Assembly: GCA_947095585.1 (NCBI GenBank)
Contig: OX352761.1
Coordinates: forward strand, 77,903,767 to 77,967,766
Origin: Nephrocerus scutellatus
Lineage: Eukaryota > Arthropoda > Insecta > Diptera > Pipunculidae
Length of the DNA: 64,000 nucleotides
Reading direction: 5' to 3'
The notes under the pieces: model-generated
Told to the model about the DNA's origin: nothing
Seen by the model: the letters and a program-made list of their open reading frames with translations, nothing else
Database searches by the model: none
Shown here: piece after piece, positions 1-9,428 of the stretch
How the letters are laid out: each line of letters opens with the position of its first letter
Position numbering within the stretch: position 1 is the first letter of the stretch
Position numbers and translations under genes: made by a program

Positions 1-480
1 TGTAAGAACTTAAAAGAAGATTAAGATACTAGGTACTAAGTCGATAGCTGACTCGTCCGGCGAATTGCGTGGTTAACGAATACCTAAAAGCCGGGCCCCG
101 TAGGGCGTCAGATACCGAAAATAAGAGGAATAGTGTTCGGGTTTGCTGTAAGATTACGAGTGATTTTATTAAGAAAACATTCCTTCTTTTATACAAAAAT
201 ATTGGATTGTTTTCGACCATATATCGACTCGTGTATGCCTATTCATCGATATTTCTAAATAATGCTCGATCAGCATAATGTATTTAAGTATGTAGCATAT
301 GACCAGCGCTCGTTTGCACAGAATGCTTAGATTGCATATTTATTTTCATAGAAAAATAGCACCAAGTGTGCTATTAAAGAATACGTATGGGTTATTTTGG
401 TTTGCTTTACACTTTATGAGACACTAGAGTCGATTTAGGGTCGAAAGCGTTGTATATTTTTGGCATGTTATTCATATGGT
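1..480 (-). repeat. possible LTR-like sequence, unassigned
   Basis: No gene is supported here. Read on the minus strand, this AT-rich stretch has a TATA-like box near 190-200 followed about 25 bp on by an AATAAA-type signal near 170, and the window opens with TGTAAG, which on the minus strand would be a ...TTACA end. That order is what an LTR would show, but the partner LTR and the other border are not visible, so the reading is tentative. Confidence 0.3.
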
Positions 481-484
481 CGCT

Positions 485-1190
485 GGTGCGACTGCTCACA
501 CTCTCTTCCCCTTTCACCAGCTTACGCCCCGTAAAGCTGATTTAACTTAATTTTCATAGTCTGCAGCTACGAGGTAAGCTGGCTGCTGCACCTCATTCAT
601 TTGTGATGCGCCTATATGCCGTAAATTTTCAGACCTCTTCACAAGCTGTACTGTAGTTTGTACTGGTCTTGATTCCTTGCAGTCGCGGATAAAATGTCCA
701 GGTTTCTGACATCTAAAGCATTTTGGACAGGAACTGCATGTTGGGTTTCCGTCGTTCTTAGGGCTTCCAGTTTTTGATTTTCGATTTCCTCTTTGACTAT
801 TGCCTTTATTGGTGTGATGTCCTCCGCTTCCAACTTACGCAGTCTAACGAATTCAGTGACAAACTGGCTCTAGCTGCTTCGTATTCCAAAACCGATGCCA
901 ATACTTCATTCATAGACTTTCCTCTACCTGTTGTCCTCAAGTGGGGTTTTAATTGCTCATATCGAATAGCATTGATAATCGCATCCACTGCCAATCCGTT
1001 CAAGATACCAGCCGGAACCCCACAATAGACTTGTCGTGCTAGCTTAGTTATTTCCCGTTCTAATTCTTGAAGCCGTTCTCCTCGCTGTTGTTTCTTCATT
1101 TGGAGCTGTATTAAGCTCCTGGGTGTGAGACTGTCCATAGCGCAAGTCTAGCTCTTTCAATATTCTTCCGGAACTCATCTAGCCATTTGG
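485..1190 (-). pseudogene. Ty3/gypsy gag remnant, C-terminal part with CCHC zinc knuckle
   Basis: Minus-strand remnant of a retrotransposon Gag. The 110-codon stretch at 806-1138 contains the conserved block ARQVYCGVPAG...LAVDA, and 680-730 encodes a nucleocapsid zinc knuckle of the form CFRCQKPGHFIRDCK (CX2CX4HX4C). Several frameshifts break the frame, so it cannot make Gag. It is the same family as the gag pieces in the downstream array (20625, 34181, 47028, 50041) but more diverged. The match to the array runs out near 485, inside the spacer between gag and protease. Confidence 0.8.
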
Positions 1191-1821
1191 AATCATTTGC
1201 AATACATCAGCCGCCTTGCCCCTCAACGCCAGGATTAGCGAATTTAGTTGTTCTTCAGCACCCCATCCATTGTGTTGGACTTTGAAATTTTCAAAATGAA
1301 TCGCCATTGAACGCAGGTGGCTTCAAAATTCCTTTCTGGTTACTAGAACGTTCTGGAATAACGCTGGTACTGCTTTGTTAAGTGTTCTCTCTCTGCTGGC
1401 CAAACTTGCTATTGATTTATTGCATTTGAACTTGCAACATCGCCTACATGTTTGGCACATCATCATAAGTGAACGATTTTCGCTCCACTAACTTCGTCTC
1501 GATTGAAAACACTTCTCCAGCCTGCTGCTTTTCCCCTTTAACGACTTGTTGCAATCGTAGAAATAACTCTTGCTTATTTCCAGGTCTAGGCATCCTCGTC
1601 TTCCAAGCTCTTCTTTAAGCTCCTGGGAACTATAGGATTTAATGTTCACTGCACTTTTAATTTTATTACTTAGGTACTGTTTATTGGTTTGTAAAGTTTC
1701 ACTTAATTTATTTACTGTCTCAAGGTTTAAAAATCACCAATTAATTTATTTATTGTTTAAAGATTTGCAAAATTTTATTGTTTTCTGATTTGTAAAATTT
1801 TACTGTCTCACAATATGCAAA
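1190..1821 (-). pseudogene. Ty3/gypsy gag N-terminal part and leader, broken
   Basis: Continuation of the same minus-strand element towards its 5' end. Interrupted frames between about 1140 and 1370 give pieces that resemble the gypsy Gag N-terminal region (KPPAFNGD, HNGWGAEEQL, LRGKAADVLQ). This ~650-bp section is absent from all copies in the downstream array, whose PBS is followed almost directly by the ERVGLAL...VSHPG block. It therefore serves as the less-deleted reference for the family. Stops and frameshifts occur throughout. Confidence 0.65.
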
Positions 1822-1839
1822 ATCCCACTTCTGACACCA
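1822..1839 (-). other. primer-binding site, tRNA-Leu type
   Basis: On the minus strand this reads TGGTGTCAGAAGTGGGAT, two bases from the LTR end. It is complementary to the 3' end I recall for insect tRNA-Leu(CAA), including the CCA. The same PBS recurs at 34151, 46998 and 50011. The tRNA assignment is from memory. Confidence 0.75.
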
Positions 1840-1841
1840 AT

Positions 1842-2139
1842 TGTTACGAAATTTAGGCTTTCGAGTTCGTAACGGTTTTTGCAAAAAAAAAAAAAACAAA
1901 ACACAAGTTAAATAATTTACAAATAATAATTTTAATTAAAAAACAGGAAAAATAATACAAGTTCACAATTTGTATTGGTGATAAATATAAATGTACACAA
2001 AAACATTTGTATACACTATATATAACGGGTGTTTTTTTGGGAGGTTTGTTTTTCCGATAGATGTCGTTTTATTTTATGACAGTTGTTTTGACAGCTCAAA
2101 GTGGCATTTCTACTCAGTATTGTTTGGCAAATCATTATG

Positions 2140-2170
<31 letters not shown>

Positions 2171-2400
2171 ACATTTGTGAAAAATAGTCGTGGTAGCCAT
2201 ATGCCAGAAATTGTGTTTAAATGTTAAATGTTAGATATAACGTGTTTTTTTAAGAGGTTGCCGATTTTTTTTTTGAATAAAACATATATAAAATTATGAA
2301 ATGACCAAAATTTTTTTTTATTTGGTAGATAATTTTTTGGCATTTAACATTTAAACACAATTTCTGGCATATGGCTACCACGACTATTTTTCACAAATGT

Positions 2401-2433
<33 letters not shown>

Positions 2434-2755
2434 CATAATGATTTGCCAAACAATACTGAGTAGAAATGCCACTTTGAGCTGTCAAAACAACTGTCATAAA
2501 ATAAAACGACATCTATCGGAAAAACAAACCTCCCAAAAAAACACCCTTTATATAAGAACTTTTACAACTTGACTGGTTCAATTCCAAATAACTAATGATT
2601 TCTCTGCAGCGAACTCCACCTTTTATACTCATTGAAAAGATTCCAGAAACTTCCAATCTTATATACAGAAATATCGAGAAAAGACTAGAAAATTGTAGCC
2701 TTATTCCCTTAATTACAACTTTGACCAAAACATAATGATTCATACTTAAAGTCCG
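1842..2755 (-). repeat. 5' LTR of the minus-strand gypsy element, interrupted by a foldback
   Basis: The LTR ends at 1842 with TTCGTAACA on the minus strand, the same terminus as the LTR at 20358-20607. Its ~180 bp up to 2024 align, diverged, with that LTR (shared blocks around TGTACA, TTGTGA, and the CGAACTCGAAAGCCT end). A 524-bp mariner-derived foldback sits at 2025-2548. Sequence from 2549 onward is taken to be the rest of the LTR, but its outer border is not clear, so the right limit is a guess. Confidence 0.55.
2025..2548. mobile_element. palindromic foldback derived from rosa-like mariner
   Basis: Flanked by TA on both sides (2023-2024 and 2549-2550). The left arm (2025 to about 2231) and right arm (about 2342-2548) are near-perfect inverted copies of about 207 bp. 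Each arm is the 5' end of the mariner at 7546-8849, up to its transposase start codon, then a poly-A run (29 on the left, 31 on the right), then the last ~60 bp of the transposase gene. Only the right copy continues into the mariner 3' UTR and 3' inverted terminus, which forms the loop. No transposase is encoded. It is a non-autonomous derivative that mariner transposase might mobilise. Confidence 0.88.
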
Positions 2756-3342
2756 TTATATTTCAAATAATCTAATACAGCCTAAAAGTAGGCAATTCTT
2801 AATTCTAATTGTAGTGCTTATTTTTGGACTAGCATGTACATTGCGATTTATCTTGGGATTCCGCTTCCGAAATATGAATTTTTCCGAAAAAACGTCAAAT
2901 GTTTGTAGGCGAACGAACACTTATTTACCTCCGAAAATAAGGCACAAATTTTGTACAGAAAATCAGACCAAACACGTTTACTGTCAAAGAGTGCATCCAC
3001 CACACCCTGCATGTACTGTACTAGACCAAGCAGATGTATTTTGTGCTGATTGCTGCCAAAAGTCAGCCATTGGTTCAAATTAGCCGCGTTCAGCGCGAGT
3101 TTTATACGCCACACAAGCAATTCACCCAACACAAGGCCAACAAGACCAATAAGACACATTTATATACATCCACATAAACCTATTGCATCAGGTCCGGCAC
3201 AGTTGCAGTAAGTAAACTTTGAAAAACATTAGACATTCATTATAGAATTGAACATATCAATTGAATAAGTGTATACATATTATGTTCCTAAATAAAAATA
3301 AATCAACTATAAATCACCATCAACTTGGTTTATTGGAAATCC
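2756..3342. other. intergenic AT-rich sequence, nothing recognised
   Basis: Two short open frames on opposite strands overlap around 2814-3159, but neither shows a known domain, codon bias or a plausible gene context. I see no RNA gene and no repeat shared with the rest of the window. Confidence 0.5.
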
Positions 3343-3548
3343 AACTGCTCTCATAATGCACGAGCACCTAAAAAACGGCATTGGTATTGTGTGGGAACCA
3401 AATCCCTTACAGGACATTTTTTTAGCCTCTAGCTGTACAGTGTGTACTCTATATATATCCCATTAAAACCTAACCGATATTTCGTGGTAAACTGTTATAC
3501 ACGAAAACCCTCATAAATTAAACCAAGCGACCGATCGACAGTGTATCA
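3343..3548. repeat. interspersed repeat, copy 1 (partner at 15411-15602)
   Basis: About 200 bp, from the CTCATAATGCACGAGCACCT block to the TATCGATAGATA block, match 15411-15602 plus 15801-15825 with scattered substitutions. In the second copy about 197 bp lie between TATCAATAA and TCGATGATTATATCG, which are contiguous here. Element type unknown; it could be part of an LTR or MITE. Confidence 0.6.
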
Positions 3549-4344
3549 ATAATCGATGATTATATCGATAGATAAAAAAACAACCTATAAAAATTTAATT
3601 GAGGGATCAATTATCGCAAGGAGTGGAAGCAAACAGCAGCTTTCTGCCGACAACCATCCAAGAACATTAGAAAGCTGTGAAAAATGTTTTCACATCTAGA
3701 GCGGAAAGTATTGTTGGTAGAAGCCAGGCAAGGCACAGCACGTGGCTTACGCGAGGATACCTGGAGGCGGATTGAAGAACGTAAGCTACTTAAAGCAGCA
3801 GCGAGGATCGAGCTAGAGTCCCTGTATCGAAGCAAAATGAGAGAAGTAGAGCGTAGTGTAAGACGTAACAAATGCACTAAAGAATAACAAGTCGGTAGGA
3901 CTAGATGGTATACCCGCAGAGCTTCAGCGTGCCGCTTCAGATAGTCTTATGGAAGGCGAAAACTGGAGAGGCATTTGCGTTCTTCCTGCCGTTGCAAATG
4001 TAATAGCCAAAGTAGTACTTGAGCGGATTAAGGATCATCTGGAAGATACACTCGATGCCGAACAAACAGGTTTCCGCACTGGATCCTCCTGTGTAGACCA
4101 CATCAACACCCTGCGGATTATTATTGAACAGTGCGTTGAATTCCGGTCACCAATGCACCTGCTGTTCATCGATTTTGAGAAGGCGTTTGACGGTATCAAC
4201 AGGCAGTTTATCTGGCTCGCCTTGCGCAGGAGAGGTATATCCGATAAACTGGTGTCCGGACAGTTCCGAGAAAAACAATTCACAGAAGCACAATTCACAG
4301 AAAATGAGTTTACGGAAAAAATTAAAATTAAAGATTTAATCAAT

Positions 4345-4694
4345 TAATTTATATTTAGAGAGGAGTTTTTCCTTTGCACACACTGAGAAATATAGTGCGC
4401 TCAATTGTATGTATATAATATCGGCGCGACAGACCATGCAGTCCAGGGCCTGACTTCTCGCAACCATTTGTGTTGAGCATGCATATTTTTGCACATAAAT
4501 GAAAGACCTACAATTTAATGCCGGATCCGAACGGCGAATTGAGAAGCTTTCAATGACAAGTTATTACTCTCGGACGTTGGTCAAACTTTCGCGAGAGGTG
4601 GGACACTGTGAAAAATACTTTGGTGTTACTGGGATTCGAACCATGAACCCCCTGCTCAGCAGCCTATGCTCCTATCCACTGAGCCACGGCGCCC
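4345..4694 (-). mobile_element. tRNA-derived SINE
   Basis: On the minus strand the sequence starts GGGCGCCGTGGCTCAGTGG and carries a pol III A box (TGGCTCAGTGG, 4676-4686) and a perfect B box (GGTTCGAATCC, 4632-4642) about 33 bp apart, as in a tRNA. The acceptor stem does not pair with the sequence after the T loop, and ~280 bp of unrelated body follow, so it is a SINE and not a tRNA gene. The 3' end is placed near 4345 where the foldback arm resumes. No obvious A tail or own target duplication was found. Confidence 0.72.
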
Positions 4695-4720
4695 ACCAAT
4701 TGTATATATAGATTGGATGA

Positions 4721-4853
4721 ATGTAGGTCAGTTTACAGAAAATTATTATTTATTATTTTTTCCGTAAGCTCCGTTTCTGTGAATTGTGCTTCTGTGAATT
4801 GTTTTTCTGTGAACTGTTTTCTGTAAATTGTTTTTCTGTAAACTGACCTACAT
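4721..4853. mobile_element. 133-bp terminal-inverted-repeat mini-element
   Basis: Begins ATGTAGGTCAGTTTACAGAA and ends with its reverse complement (TTCTGTAAACTGACCTACAT), giving inverted termini of ~22 bp. The interior contains the TTCTGTGAATTG short repeats seen in the left foldback arm. It may be a MITE nested in, or forming the right arm of, the larger insertion. Confidence 0.6.
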
Positions 4854-5815
4854 TCCGATAAACTAACAGCTATTATCAAAGCAACCTATGATGGCTCTAA
4901 ATGTCATGTGCTGCATAGAGGAAAGCTGTCAAAGGAATTAGAGATCCTAAATGGGGTACATGTTGGTGATTAGCGATGTGCTTCGCGCAGCTTTATCTAC
5001 TAGAAACGGAGGAACTCATTGGACTCTTACATCTCAACTCAAACATCGGGACTAAGCTGACGAAGTTTATTTACTCACACACAGGATTATGGAGCTGTAC
5101 CAAATGACAAAAAATGTGGAAAGGGAGGCAAATGTTGCGGGTTTGAAGATTAATACTGCCAAACCAAAATCATCAATCTCGGCACTAACTCAGTAACTCA
5201 AGTTAACACAGCTGGACAACTGGAAGAGAGAGTAGAGAGTTTCCAATATCTTGGGAGTATTGTCTCGACCGAAGGTGGAACCGAATCGGCAAAGCCAAAC
5301 CAGTATTTGGAATTATGTCCATGATATGGCGAAGCAATGCGCTTAAACACCAAGCTGCGACTGGTCCGTTCAAATGTTGAATCTGTGCTGTTGTATGGGT
5401 GTAGCACTTGGAAGGTGACCACTACTGTCACAAAAATATTACAAACGTTCGTAAATAGGTAACTGCAGAACATCTTAAGGGTTGTCTTGCCTAACCGTAT
5501 CTCTAACGAACATCTCTACCAGAGAACGGGTCAGGAACCAATAGGCACAAAAATCCAACGACGGAAGTGGCAGTGGATTAGTCATACGCTACGAAAAGGC
5601 GACAGTTCCATAGCAAACTAAGCAATGCAATGGAATCCGTTATTTCGGGATGGTAGAAGAACGGGTCGTCCGAGAAATACATGGCGCAGAGGAGGAGGAG
5701 GAGTCACGGCAATTGGGGAAGAGTTGGAGAGTGCTGAAGCTCATCGCCAGAAATCGCACGCGATGGCGCGTAGGCATAGTACAGGCCCTCGGACTCACAA
5801 ATCAAACTTGAGAAA

Positions 5816-6209
5816 AAGGACCAACAGAAAACCGCATTCAGTACGCCTTTCGGACACTACGAATATACTCGAATGCCATTTGGATTGAAAAACGCGCCAG
5901 CAATTTTTTAACGAATGATGAATAATGTACTAGTAAGATTACAAGGAATATATTGTTTCGTATACGTCGACGATATTGTTATATTTGGATATGATTTAAA
6001 GGAACATAATCGTAAGTTGACCAAAGTATTCAGCAGACTTAGAAAACACAATCTAAAACTACAACCGGACAAATGCAACTTCGTACTAATGTACTTAGGA
6101 CATTCATATCTGAAAACGGAATAAGTCCAGACTTGGAAACGGTAAATTCAGTAGGAAACTTCCCAGAACCAAAGAAACCTAAGGATATAAAAGCATTTCT
6201 TGGACTTAA
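5816..6209 (+). pseudogene. Ty3/gypsy reverse transcriptase fragment (errantivirus-like)
   Basis: About 390 bp encode the middle of a gypsy RT: an [15 protein letters not shown] block across a frameshift at ~5870-5910, then CFVYVDDIVIFG with the catalytic DD, and KLQPDKCNF, followed after another frameshift by a FPEPKKPKDIKAFLGL block (6165-6209). Truncated at both ends: on the left it abuts the LINE 3' end, on the right a minus-strand LINE fragment. It resembles 17.6/297/gypsy-type RT and differs from the intact errantivirus at the right of the window. Confidence 0.75.
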
Positions 6210-6210
6210 C

Positions 6211-6500
6211 ACTGTATGATCGTGACGCGCCGTACTCTAGTCCGAAATCTGGCCGATAAGATCCTATCATCATGTGGGTGCCAGGAAATTAGGCCTCTGC
6301 GTGCTGTTGGCTTTAGCAGCAGACCCACTCCAGATTCACGGGACTGCTGGAGTGTTTGCCGGAGTAGAGTAGCACAGTGTTACATGTTGGGGATTGGTAC
6401 TCAACCGCGTCGATCCATCTTACTTCACTCACTCCCAGTATGTCCAAATTATATCGAAGAAACTCACGTTCCAGTTGAAGAAATCTTGCATTTTGAGGTC
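6211..6500 (-). pseudogene. LINE endonuclease-domain fragment (interrupted at 6500)
   Basis: Reverse complement of the endonuclease region found at 36930-37200 and 52750-53030. It encodes, with frameshifts, pieces of an APE-type endonuclease (SEVRW, LLLTPTARRG, WHPHGDRI). The fragment is interrupted at 6500 by the CsRn1-like element and resumes at 13731; the GGTC at 6497-6500 is duplicated at 13727-13730. Confidence 0.8.
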
Positions 6501-6799
6501 TGTAGTGATCGCACCGAGCAACATGTCAAAAATGCAACGCACCGAACAAACGCGCGCTTGCTTGGTATATTTGGCATTTGATTTCCGGCGAATAGAATGA
6601 AAAAGGAAAGAGTAGTTGGTTAGTAAATCGCTTGGCACTCGGACGTGAGCTTTGTAGATTACATATATATTAATCGTAGAAGATAACATTATTAGAATTA
6701 AGAAGTTTTATGAATAAAGATATAATCAGGTGCAAAAAGGAACAATCCTCTTTTAATTGCTTGTTGCAAAAGTGGGAATCGCTAAAACCAAACCCCACA
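6501..6799 (+). repeat. 5' LTR of the CsRn1-like element
   Basis: Starts TGTAGTGAT and ends CCCCACA (TG...CA ends), 299 bp, the same length as the 3' LTR at 13428. Contains an AATAAA at about 6714 and a TTGTAGATTACATATATA stretch that may act in transcription. Substitutions relative to the 3' LTR cluster in the CGCGC block near 6548 and around 6720-6730. Confidence 0.92.
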
Positions 6800-6801
6800 A
6801 G

Positions 6802-6816
6802 TGGTGACCCCGATAA
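6802..6816 (+). other. primer-binding site, tRNA-Trp type
   Basis: TGGTGACCCCGATA starts two bases after the LTR. CsRn1-clade elements are known to use tRNA-Trp, whose PBS begins TGGTGACCCCGA; the last bases diverge here. Confidence 0.75.
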
Positions 6817-7322
6817 CAGAACATACATTACCAATGTGGTATTGTTCCAAAATTTCTAATAGCTTTTTTGTTCTAGAAAAATTTCTAATAACGTGGCTCG
6901 ATAATGTTCGGAAATATGCAAAAGTTTTTTTTGTGCATCAAATATTTTTCACAAATTAATTTGTAAGAACAAATTATGTGCACCATACTTCGTTTAAATA
7001 ATCTACATCGAAAAATGTAATAATTTTAATAACCTAAAAAGAAAAAATTTCTCGGTTAAAAAGGCAAAACTTAACCAAAAACCACCATATCCATATCCAA
7101 ACATATCCACAAACAACAACTACAAAGAAAAACCAAAGCAAAACCAACTCATCCACCAAAAGTCCGACGCCACAGTTATTCTCACTCAAATGTAATAAGA
7201 GTGACAGAAAAACCACTCAAGCAAGCTTCAGCAAACGGAATACAAAATCACAACACAATATTATCGCATGCGATCAAACCCCAAATCTGATGACATTTAT
7301 TCAATTACACAAAAGAACAGTA

Positions 7323-7420
7323 TCAGTTGCCCACCATTCGCATTCATCAGTTGTCCACCAGTTGCATTCATCAGTTGCCCACCAGTCGCATTCATCATTT
7401 GTCCACCAATTGACGTTCAT
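7323..7420. repeat. 24-bp tandem repeat in the element leader, about 4 copies
   Basis: Consecutive copies of CATCAGTTGCCCACCAGTCG plus CATT, with 1-4 substitutions each. The 24-bp period keeps a reading frame open, but there is no sign this is translated; it precedes gag by about 2 kb in the leader. Confidence 0.8.
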
Positions 7421-7545
7421 TAAGTTGCCTGGCAATTCTTGCCAAGTATTCACATGTATCAACAGTTGCCGTTTCTTCATAATCGCTATGTATTACTCAA
7501 CAAAAAAATGTTTTAGTAAAAATTGAAAATCCTTCAAACTAAGTA

Positions 7546-8849
7546 AAGGGTGTTTTTTTAGGAGGTTTGTTTTTCCGATAGATGTCGTTTTATTTTATGA
7601 CAGTTGTTTTGACAGCTCAAAGTGGAATTTCTACTCAGTATTGTTTGGCAAATCATTATGAATAGGTTAACTCCAGAACAACGTTTTCAAATCGTGGAAA
7701 TTTATTTTCAAAATCAGTGTTCAATTAAAAATGTTTATAGAGCACTTCGTGAATTTTATGGTGCACATAATCGTCCGTCAGAGACCACCATAAAGAACGT
7801 AATTACCAAATTTCGGTCTACATTCACTCTTTTGGATGCCAAGCCACCGACAAGAATGAGAAGAGTTCGTACAGAACAAAATATTGCTGTCGTTGAGGCC
7901 AGTGTCGAAGAAAACGACAATTTATAGATTCGTCGTCGTGCTCAGCAAATTGGACTTTGTTCATCGACTTTATGGAAAATTTTACGTAAAGATTTGGGTT
8001 TGGTGCCATACAAAATTCAATTGGTGCAAGAATTAAAGCCACACGACCATCGTTTGCGCCGTGAATTCAGTGATTGGTCGTTAAATCAATTGAACGAAGA
8101 TCCATTTTTTTACCGTAAAATTCTCTTCAGTGATGAGGCGCATTTTTTGTTAAATGGATACGTCAACAAACAAAATTGTCGCATTTGGAGCAAAGATAAT
8201 CCACACGCCGTTCAAGAATTACCAATGCATCCTGATAAATGTACTGTTTGGTGCGGTCTATGGGCTGGTGGGATCATCGGTCCATATTTCTTTAAAAATG
8301 AGGAAGGACGACGCGTTACCGTGAATGGAAATCGATACAGAACCATGTTAAATGAGTTTTTGTTGTCAAATCTTGAAGATATGGATATGGATGAAATGTG
8401 GTTTCAACAAGATGGTGCCACTTGCCATACAGCACGTGAAACAATCGACTTATTGAAAGAAACTTTCAACGACAACATTATTTCGAGAAATGGTCCGGTG
8501 AATTGGCCTCCGCGTTCGTGCGATTTGACGCCACTCGATTACTTTTTGTGGGGATACGTGAAGTCATTGGTTTATGTGGATAAACCTCAATCGATTGACG
8601 CTTTGGAAACCAATATTCAACGTGTCATTGCTGACATACGCCCTCAAATGCTTGAAAAAGTGCTGGAAAATTGGACCTCCAGAATGACATTTGTGAAAAA
8701 TAGTCGTGGTAGCCATATGCCAGAAATTGTGTTTAAATGTTAAATGCCAAAAAATTATCTACCAAATAAAAAAAAATTTTGGTCATTTCATAATTTTATA
8801 TGTGTTTTATTCAAAAAAAAAATCGGCAACCTCTTAAAAAAACACCCGT
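7546..8849 (+). mobile_element. rosa-like (DD41D) mariner element, copy 1
   Basis: 1,304 bp between TA dinucleotides (7544-7545 and 8850-8851). Imperfect terminal inverted repeats: 5' AAGGGTGTTTTTTTAGGAGG and 3' ending CCTCTTAAAAAAACACCCGT. Encodes a single transposase frame broken by one stop codon. Very similar to copy 2 at 28174, so both are recent. Inserted in the leader of the CsRn1-like retroelement. Confidence 0.93.
7658..8743 (+). pseudogene. mariner transposase (DD41D), one nonsense codon
   Basis: The frame starts at ATG 7658 and would encode 361 residues, normal for mariner transposases. The N-terminal helix-turn-helix region (MNRLTPEQRFQIVEIYF, then IRRRAQQIGL...STLWKIL) precedes the catalytic core: SDEAHF (first Asp), QQDGATCH (second Asp), and CDLTPLDYFLWG (third Asp). 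Exactly 41 residues separate the second and third Asp, the signature of the rosa group. A TAG at 7925-7927 (codon 90) replaces the TCG of copy 2, so full-length protein would need readthrough or internal start at 7994. The rest of the frame is intact. Confidence 0.93.
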
Positions 8850-8851
8850 TA

Positions 8852-9428
8852 CAAGTAAGAAACATAAAATCCAGGGTAAAGCATAAAATATTGGCATTTG
8901 TTTATTTAAATAAAAATTTTTTCTTCTCAAATTTTTATTTCCAAAATTTTTTTTCTCAAATTAGTTATTGAAGATATAAGTTTAAAAAAAATGCCAATAT
9001 CGAGTCCTTATCGTTCAAATTTTTTTAAAATTAATTAAGAATTTGCATTACAAATTACAACAGACATACTATAATACATTTTTTTATATTTTATTTCATT
9101 ACGTAAACGAGCTATATAGCAAGTGGTGTACATATATATAATGACATTGATCGACTTAAATTATAAAATTATATAACAAGAATACCATGTATGAAAATAT
9201 TTCAAAACTACTATCAACTATATATTACATGATCATAAACTATTAATGAATTTAAACAAATTTTTTTTCTGACCGTTCGTTATTAAATACGTAACGAAAC
9301 CAGTGCCAAAATTACTTGGAAAAGAGATTGACCAACCAAATTACTCGCATAGTCCACACAATTTCCTATTTCAATCTTACAATAATTTTGTTGTTTTCAA
9401 ATTATACATTCGTCTCTCGGTCGTCGTC
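8852..9428. other. rest of the CsRn1-like leader, AT-rich
   Basis: AT-rich sequence between the mariner and the first gag ATG at 9429, taken as 5' leader of the retroelement. I see no gene, and only poly-T/poly-A tracts. Confidence 0.6.

Larger units (their letters stand above)
4251..4853. mobile_element. foldback / inverted-repeat insertion with 11-bp target duplication
   Basis: The LINE reading frame is interrupted by 603 bp flanked by the direct repeat TCCGATAAACT (4240-4250 and 4854-4864). Removing the insertion restores the ISDKLTAIIKATYDG run of the RT. The ends are imperfect inverted repeats of ~70 bp built from short internal direct repeats (ACAATTCACAGAAGC and variants). No coding capacity. 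The interior carries a tRNA-derived SINE, and the right arm is itself a small terminal-inverted-repeat element. Some of the 11 bp could be chance, so the true duplication may be shorter. Confidence 0.7.
3606..5815 (+). pseudogene. endonuclease-type LINE (RTE/BovB-like?), reverse transcriptase and 3' part
   Basis: Broken plus-strand non-LTR retrotransposon pieces. 3684-3887 is a pre-RT region; 3890-4250 holds RT fingers/palm blocks (a DGIPAEL-like block, EQTGFRTGSS, LLFIDFEKAFD); and 5150-5815 holds the C-terminal part (SFQYLGSIVSTEGGTE, SVLLYGC, NILR, RRKWQWISHTLRKG, GRPRNTWRR). The frame shifts several times, and a foldback with a SINE is inserted after the ISDKL codons at 4250. The catalytic YADD region is missing between about 5035 and 5130. 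The same family appears at 6211, 13731, 23049, 36606 and 52498. Clade assignment is by general resemblance only. Confidence 0.75.

Noticed and set aside
2814..3159. Possible small host gene on either strand
   Set aside because: Two overlapping antisense frames, no recognisable domain or splice structure.
4621..4700. tRNA gene candidate on the minus strand
   Set aside because: A and B boxes are good but the acceptor stem does not pair and a long unrelated body follows, so it was called a SINE.
7290..7526. His/Ser-rich small protein from the 24-bp repeats
   Set aside because: Translation is repeat-driven; it lies in a dead element's leader.
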